Positions 8,188-9,308 of a DNA stretch of 9,308 bases are shown here, in pieces. This stretch comes from JBARRS01 sp049644345 (GTDB taxonomy: Bacteria > Actinomycetota > Thermoleophilia > Gaiellales > Gaiellaceae): contig JBARRS010000083.1 of NCBI GenBank assembly GCA_049644345.1, forward strand, positions 1-9,308, given 5' to 3'. The translations under genes were made by a program, and so were the position numbers. Numbering within the stretch: the first letter of the stretch is position 1; each line of letters starts with the position of its first letter. Below the pieces are notes generated by a model. The model saw nothing but the letters and a program-made list of their open reading frames with translations, had not been told where the DNA came from and made no database searches.

Positions 8188-8208
8188 TCGCCGAGCGCCT
8201 AGGCGACT
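8186..8208. terminator. Stem-loop between convergent mmsA and carbonic anhydrase genes
   Basis: AGTCGCC (8186-8192) and GGCGACT (8202-8208) form a perfect 7-bp stem with a 9-nt loop, and an alternative 10-bp palindrome CGCCTAGGCG lies at 8196-8205. The stem includes the last two bases of the mmsA TAG, and the loop runs into the carbonic anhydrase stop codon (8199-8201). No T-run follows on either strand, so it is not a canonical intrinsic terminator. Its position between two convergent genes suggests a bidirectional terminator or 3'-end stabiliser. Confidence 0.45.
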
Positions 8209-8672
8209 TCACGCAGCTGCCCGCTGCGCACGTCGTAGACGAAGCCGGTCGCACCGAACGAGTCCGGGAGCAGTGGCGATTCGCGCACCTTGCGGACGCT
8301 CGAGCGCACGCTCTCCTTGAGATCGGGGAACGCGTGGAACTCGAGATCCGTGTTCAGCCGCTGCTGGAGATCCTCGTCCTGGAAGGTAAGCATCCCGCAG
8401 TCGGTGTGCCCGATCACGATTGCCTCGCGGGTGCCGAGCAGGTGGTGCGAGATCACGAGTGAGCGGAGCGCGTCCTCTGTGACGAGTCCGCCCGCGTTTC
8501 GGATGACGTGCGCGTCGCCTTCCTCGAGTCCGAGGAACTTGGCGGGGTCGAGCCGCGCGTCCATGCAGGTCACGACCGCGAACTGGCGGCCGGGCGGCAC
8601 TGGAAGGTCAGCCTTTTCGAACTCTGTCGCGTAGGACGTGTTCGCCTGACGGATCTCCTCGAGCACCGGCAT
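8199..8672 (-). CDS. Beta-class carbonic anhydrase, short (Rv1284-like) type
   Basis: 157 residues, close in length to the short mycobacterial enzyme Rv1284 (about 160). Zinc ligands of the beta class are present: Cys36 with Asp38 and Arg40 in VTCMDARLDP, and His89 and Cys92 in IGHTDCGM. The conserved VIRNAGG (56-62) is also present. The enzyme interconverts CO2 and bicarbonate in the cytoplasm. The ATG at 8672 is preceded by a strong AGGAGG at a spacing of 6. The gene follows the dihydropyrimidinase on the same strand after 57 bp but has its own good -10 hexamer. Two CO2-releasing steps of reductive pyrimidine breakdown (ureidopropionase and MmsA) make a role in trapping that CO2 plausible; general bicarbonate supply for carboxylases is the alternative. 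It converges on mmsA with only 11 bp between stop codons. Confidence 0.94.
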   Translation of the reverse strand: MPVLEEIRQANTSYATEFEKADLPVPPGRQFAVVTCMDARLDPAKFLGLEEGDAHVIRNAGGLVTEDALRSLVISHHLLGTREAIVIGHTDCGMLTFQDEDLQQRLNTDLEFHAFPDLKESVRSSVRKVRESPLLPDSFGATGFVYDVRSGQLREVA

Positions 8673-8678
8673 CTCGAT

Positions 8679-8684
8679 CCTCCT
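8679..8684 (-). promoter_or_regulatory. Ribosome binding site of the carbonic anhydrase gene
   Basis: AGGAGG on the minus strand, 6 nt before the ATG at 8672, is the only near-perfect Shine-Dalgarno sequence in the window and fixes this start. Its first base is also the end of the adjacent inverted repeat, so folding of the leader could affect access to it. Confidence 0.85.
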
Positions 8685-8707
8685 CGCTTTACTTTTTGAA
8701 GTAGCGA
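8684..8707. repeat. Inverted repeat between promoter and ribosome binding site of the carbonic anhydrase gene
   Basis: TACTT (8690-8694) pairs with AAGTA (8699-8703) across a 4-nt loop, and TCGC (8684-8687) pairs with GCGA (8704-8707), leaving a 2-nt bulge (8688-8689). It sits just downstream of the -10 hexamer and abuts the AGGAGG. It could be an operator, or an RNA hairpin in transcripts reading through from the dihydropyrimidinase gene. There is no following T-run on the minus strand, so an intrinsic terminator is unlikely. Confidence 0.45.
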
Positions 8708-8708
8708 G

Positions 8709-8714
8709 ACTATA
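8709..8714 (-). promoter_or_regulatory. Predicted -10 element of the carbonic anhydrase gene
   Basis: TATAGT on the minus strand matches five of six bases of TATAAT and lies in the most AT-rich patch of the window (about 8686-8715). Transcription would begin near 8702, giving a leader of about 30 nt that contains the AGGAGG. No good -35 is seen at 16-18 bp. It lies in the gap after the dihydropyrimidinase stop, so the carbonic anhydrase can probably be expressed independently. Confidence 0.55.
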
Positions 8715-8729
8715 CAGACGCGGCGGTGA

Positions 8730-9308
8730 TCAGACGGCGGCGTGCTCTCGCCCGAGCTCTTCGCCGAACTTCGCCCGCTTGACGAACTCGCCGATGCCCG
8801 CTGAGGCCACCAGCTCGTCGCCCTCGACGAGAACTCGGCCGCGCAGGATCACGAGCTCCGGCGCGCCGGTGACCTCGGTCCCTTCGAACAGGTTGTAATC
8901 CGACTTCGAGTGGTGCGTCGCGGCGGTGATCGTGCGCCGCTTCTCGGGGTCGAAGACGACGATGTCGGCATCGGAGCCGACCGCGATCGTGCCCTTGCGC
9001 GGGTAGAGGCCGAACAGCTTCGCCGGGTTCGTGGAGAGGAGCTCGACCATCCGGTTCAAGGAGATCCGGCCGGCCCTCACGCCGAACTCGTGGATCATGT
9101 GCAGGCGGTTCTCGAGGCCCGGCCCGCCGTTCGGGATCTTGGAGAAGTCGTCCTTGCCCATCGTCTTCTGGCCGTCCCAGAGGAAGGCGCAGTGGTCGGT
9201 CGAGATCGCCGACAGCACGTCGGTGCGCACGGCGTTCCACAGGATGTCCTGGTTCGCCTTGTCTCGCGGCGGCGGTGTGTAGACCCACTTGGCGCCCTCG
9301 AAGTTCGG
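8730..9308 (-). CDS. hydA: Dihydropyrimidinase / D-hydantoinase, C-terminal part (5' end outside window)
   Basis: The frame is open to the right edge; 192 C-terminal residues are visible of a family usually about 460-480 long. From the edge the protein reads PNFEGAKWVYTPPPRDKANQ, then ISTDHCAF. The Asp of STDH (codon 9195-9197) is the family's catalytic metal-site aspartate. KIPNGGPGLENRL, then AKLFGLYPRKGTIAVGSDADIVVFDP (the C-terminal beta-sandwich of cyclic amidohydrolases), then SDYNLFEGTEVTG, all typical of dihydropyrimidinases, follow. The His and carboxylated-Lys metal ligands would lie upstream of the window. The enzyme opens dihydrouracil or dihydrothymine to N-carbamoyl-beta-amino acids in the cytoplasm. 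The GTG at 9228-9230 is internal. The neighbouring aminotransferase and MmsA support a pyrimidine rather than a purely hydantoin role. Phenylhydantoinase or allantoinase-like activity cannot be excluded from this fragment. Confidence 0.93.
   Translation of the reverse strand, partial: PNFEGAKWVYTPPPRDKANQDILWNAVRTDVLSAISTDHCAFLWDGQKTMGKDDFSKIPNGGPGLENRLHMIHEFGVRAGRISLNRMVELLSTNPAKLFGLYPRKGTIAVGSDADIVVFDPEKRRTITAATHHSKSDYNLFEGTEVTGAPELVILRGRVLVEGDELVASAGIGEFVKRAKFGEELGREHAAV

Noticed and set aside
8710..9288. A second minus-strand frame of 192 codons over the dihydropyrimidinase
   Set aside because: Arg/His-rich shadow; the frame ending at 8730 carries the STDHCAF and C-terminal dihydropyrimidinase motifs.

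Overview
The window is strongly GC-rich, almost wholly coding DNA with G/C-biased third codon positions, GTG and TTG starts, 4-bp gene overlaps and apparently leaderless promoters. Protein flavour (actinobacterial-type HtrA, a short Rv1284-like beta-carbonic anhydrase, and a DxxxH polytopic membrane protein with a 'GWYRQLD' tail) suggests an uncultured or soil actinobacterium, perhaps of the Thermoleophilia (Gaiellales/Solirubrobacterales). That placement is inference; there is no rRNA or other phylogenetic marker here.

Left half (1-5275, plus strand): the 3' part of an HtrA-type serine protease, then ApbE (FAD:protein FMN transferase), an ABC ATPase and an ABC-2 type permease. These four are chained by three 4-bp stop/start overlaps (GTGA, GTGA, TTGA), so they are almost certainly co-transcribed and translationally coupled. 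After 38 bp comes a 548-residue polytopic membrane protein with a GT-C/PTPS-related-like architecture. Its TTG start lies in the second copy of an 11-bp tandem duplication.

Right half (5272-9308): a catabolic cluster on both strands. A class III aminotransferase (minus) and a CoA-acylating (methyl)malonate-semialdehyde dehydrogenase (plus) diverge from a 36-bp spacer that holds two opposed -10 hexamers, each exactly 6 nt from its ATG. Converging on the dehydrogenase are a beta-carbonic anhydrase and, upstream of it, the C-terminal part of a dihydropyrimidinase (both minus). Together these fit reductive pyrimidine catabolism: dihydrouracil/dihydrothymine ring opening, then (after a ureidopropionase not seen here) transamination of beta-alanine or beta-aminoisobutyrate, then oxidation of the semialdehyde to acetyl- or propionyl-CoA. 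CO2 is released at two steps of that route, which gives the adjacent carbonic anhydrase a plausible role.

I found no tRNA, rRNA, CRISPR array, insertion sequence or phage gene. No stretch over 300 bp lacks a gene. Nothing here clearly amounts to a wholly new system. The best leads are the paired leaderless promoters, the Cys/His insert in the aminotransferase, the carbonic anhydrase in the pyrimidine cluster, and the HtrA-ApbE-ABC chain.
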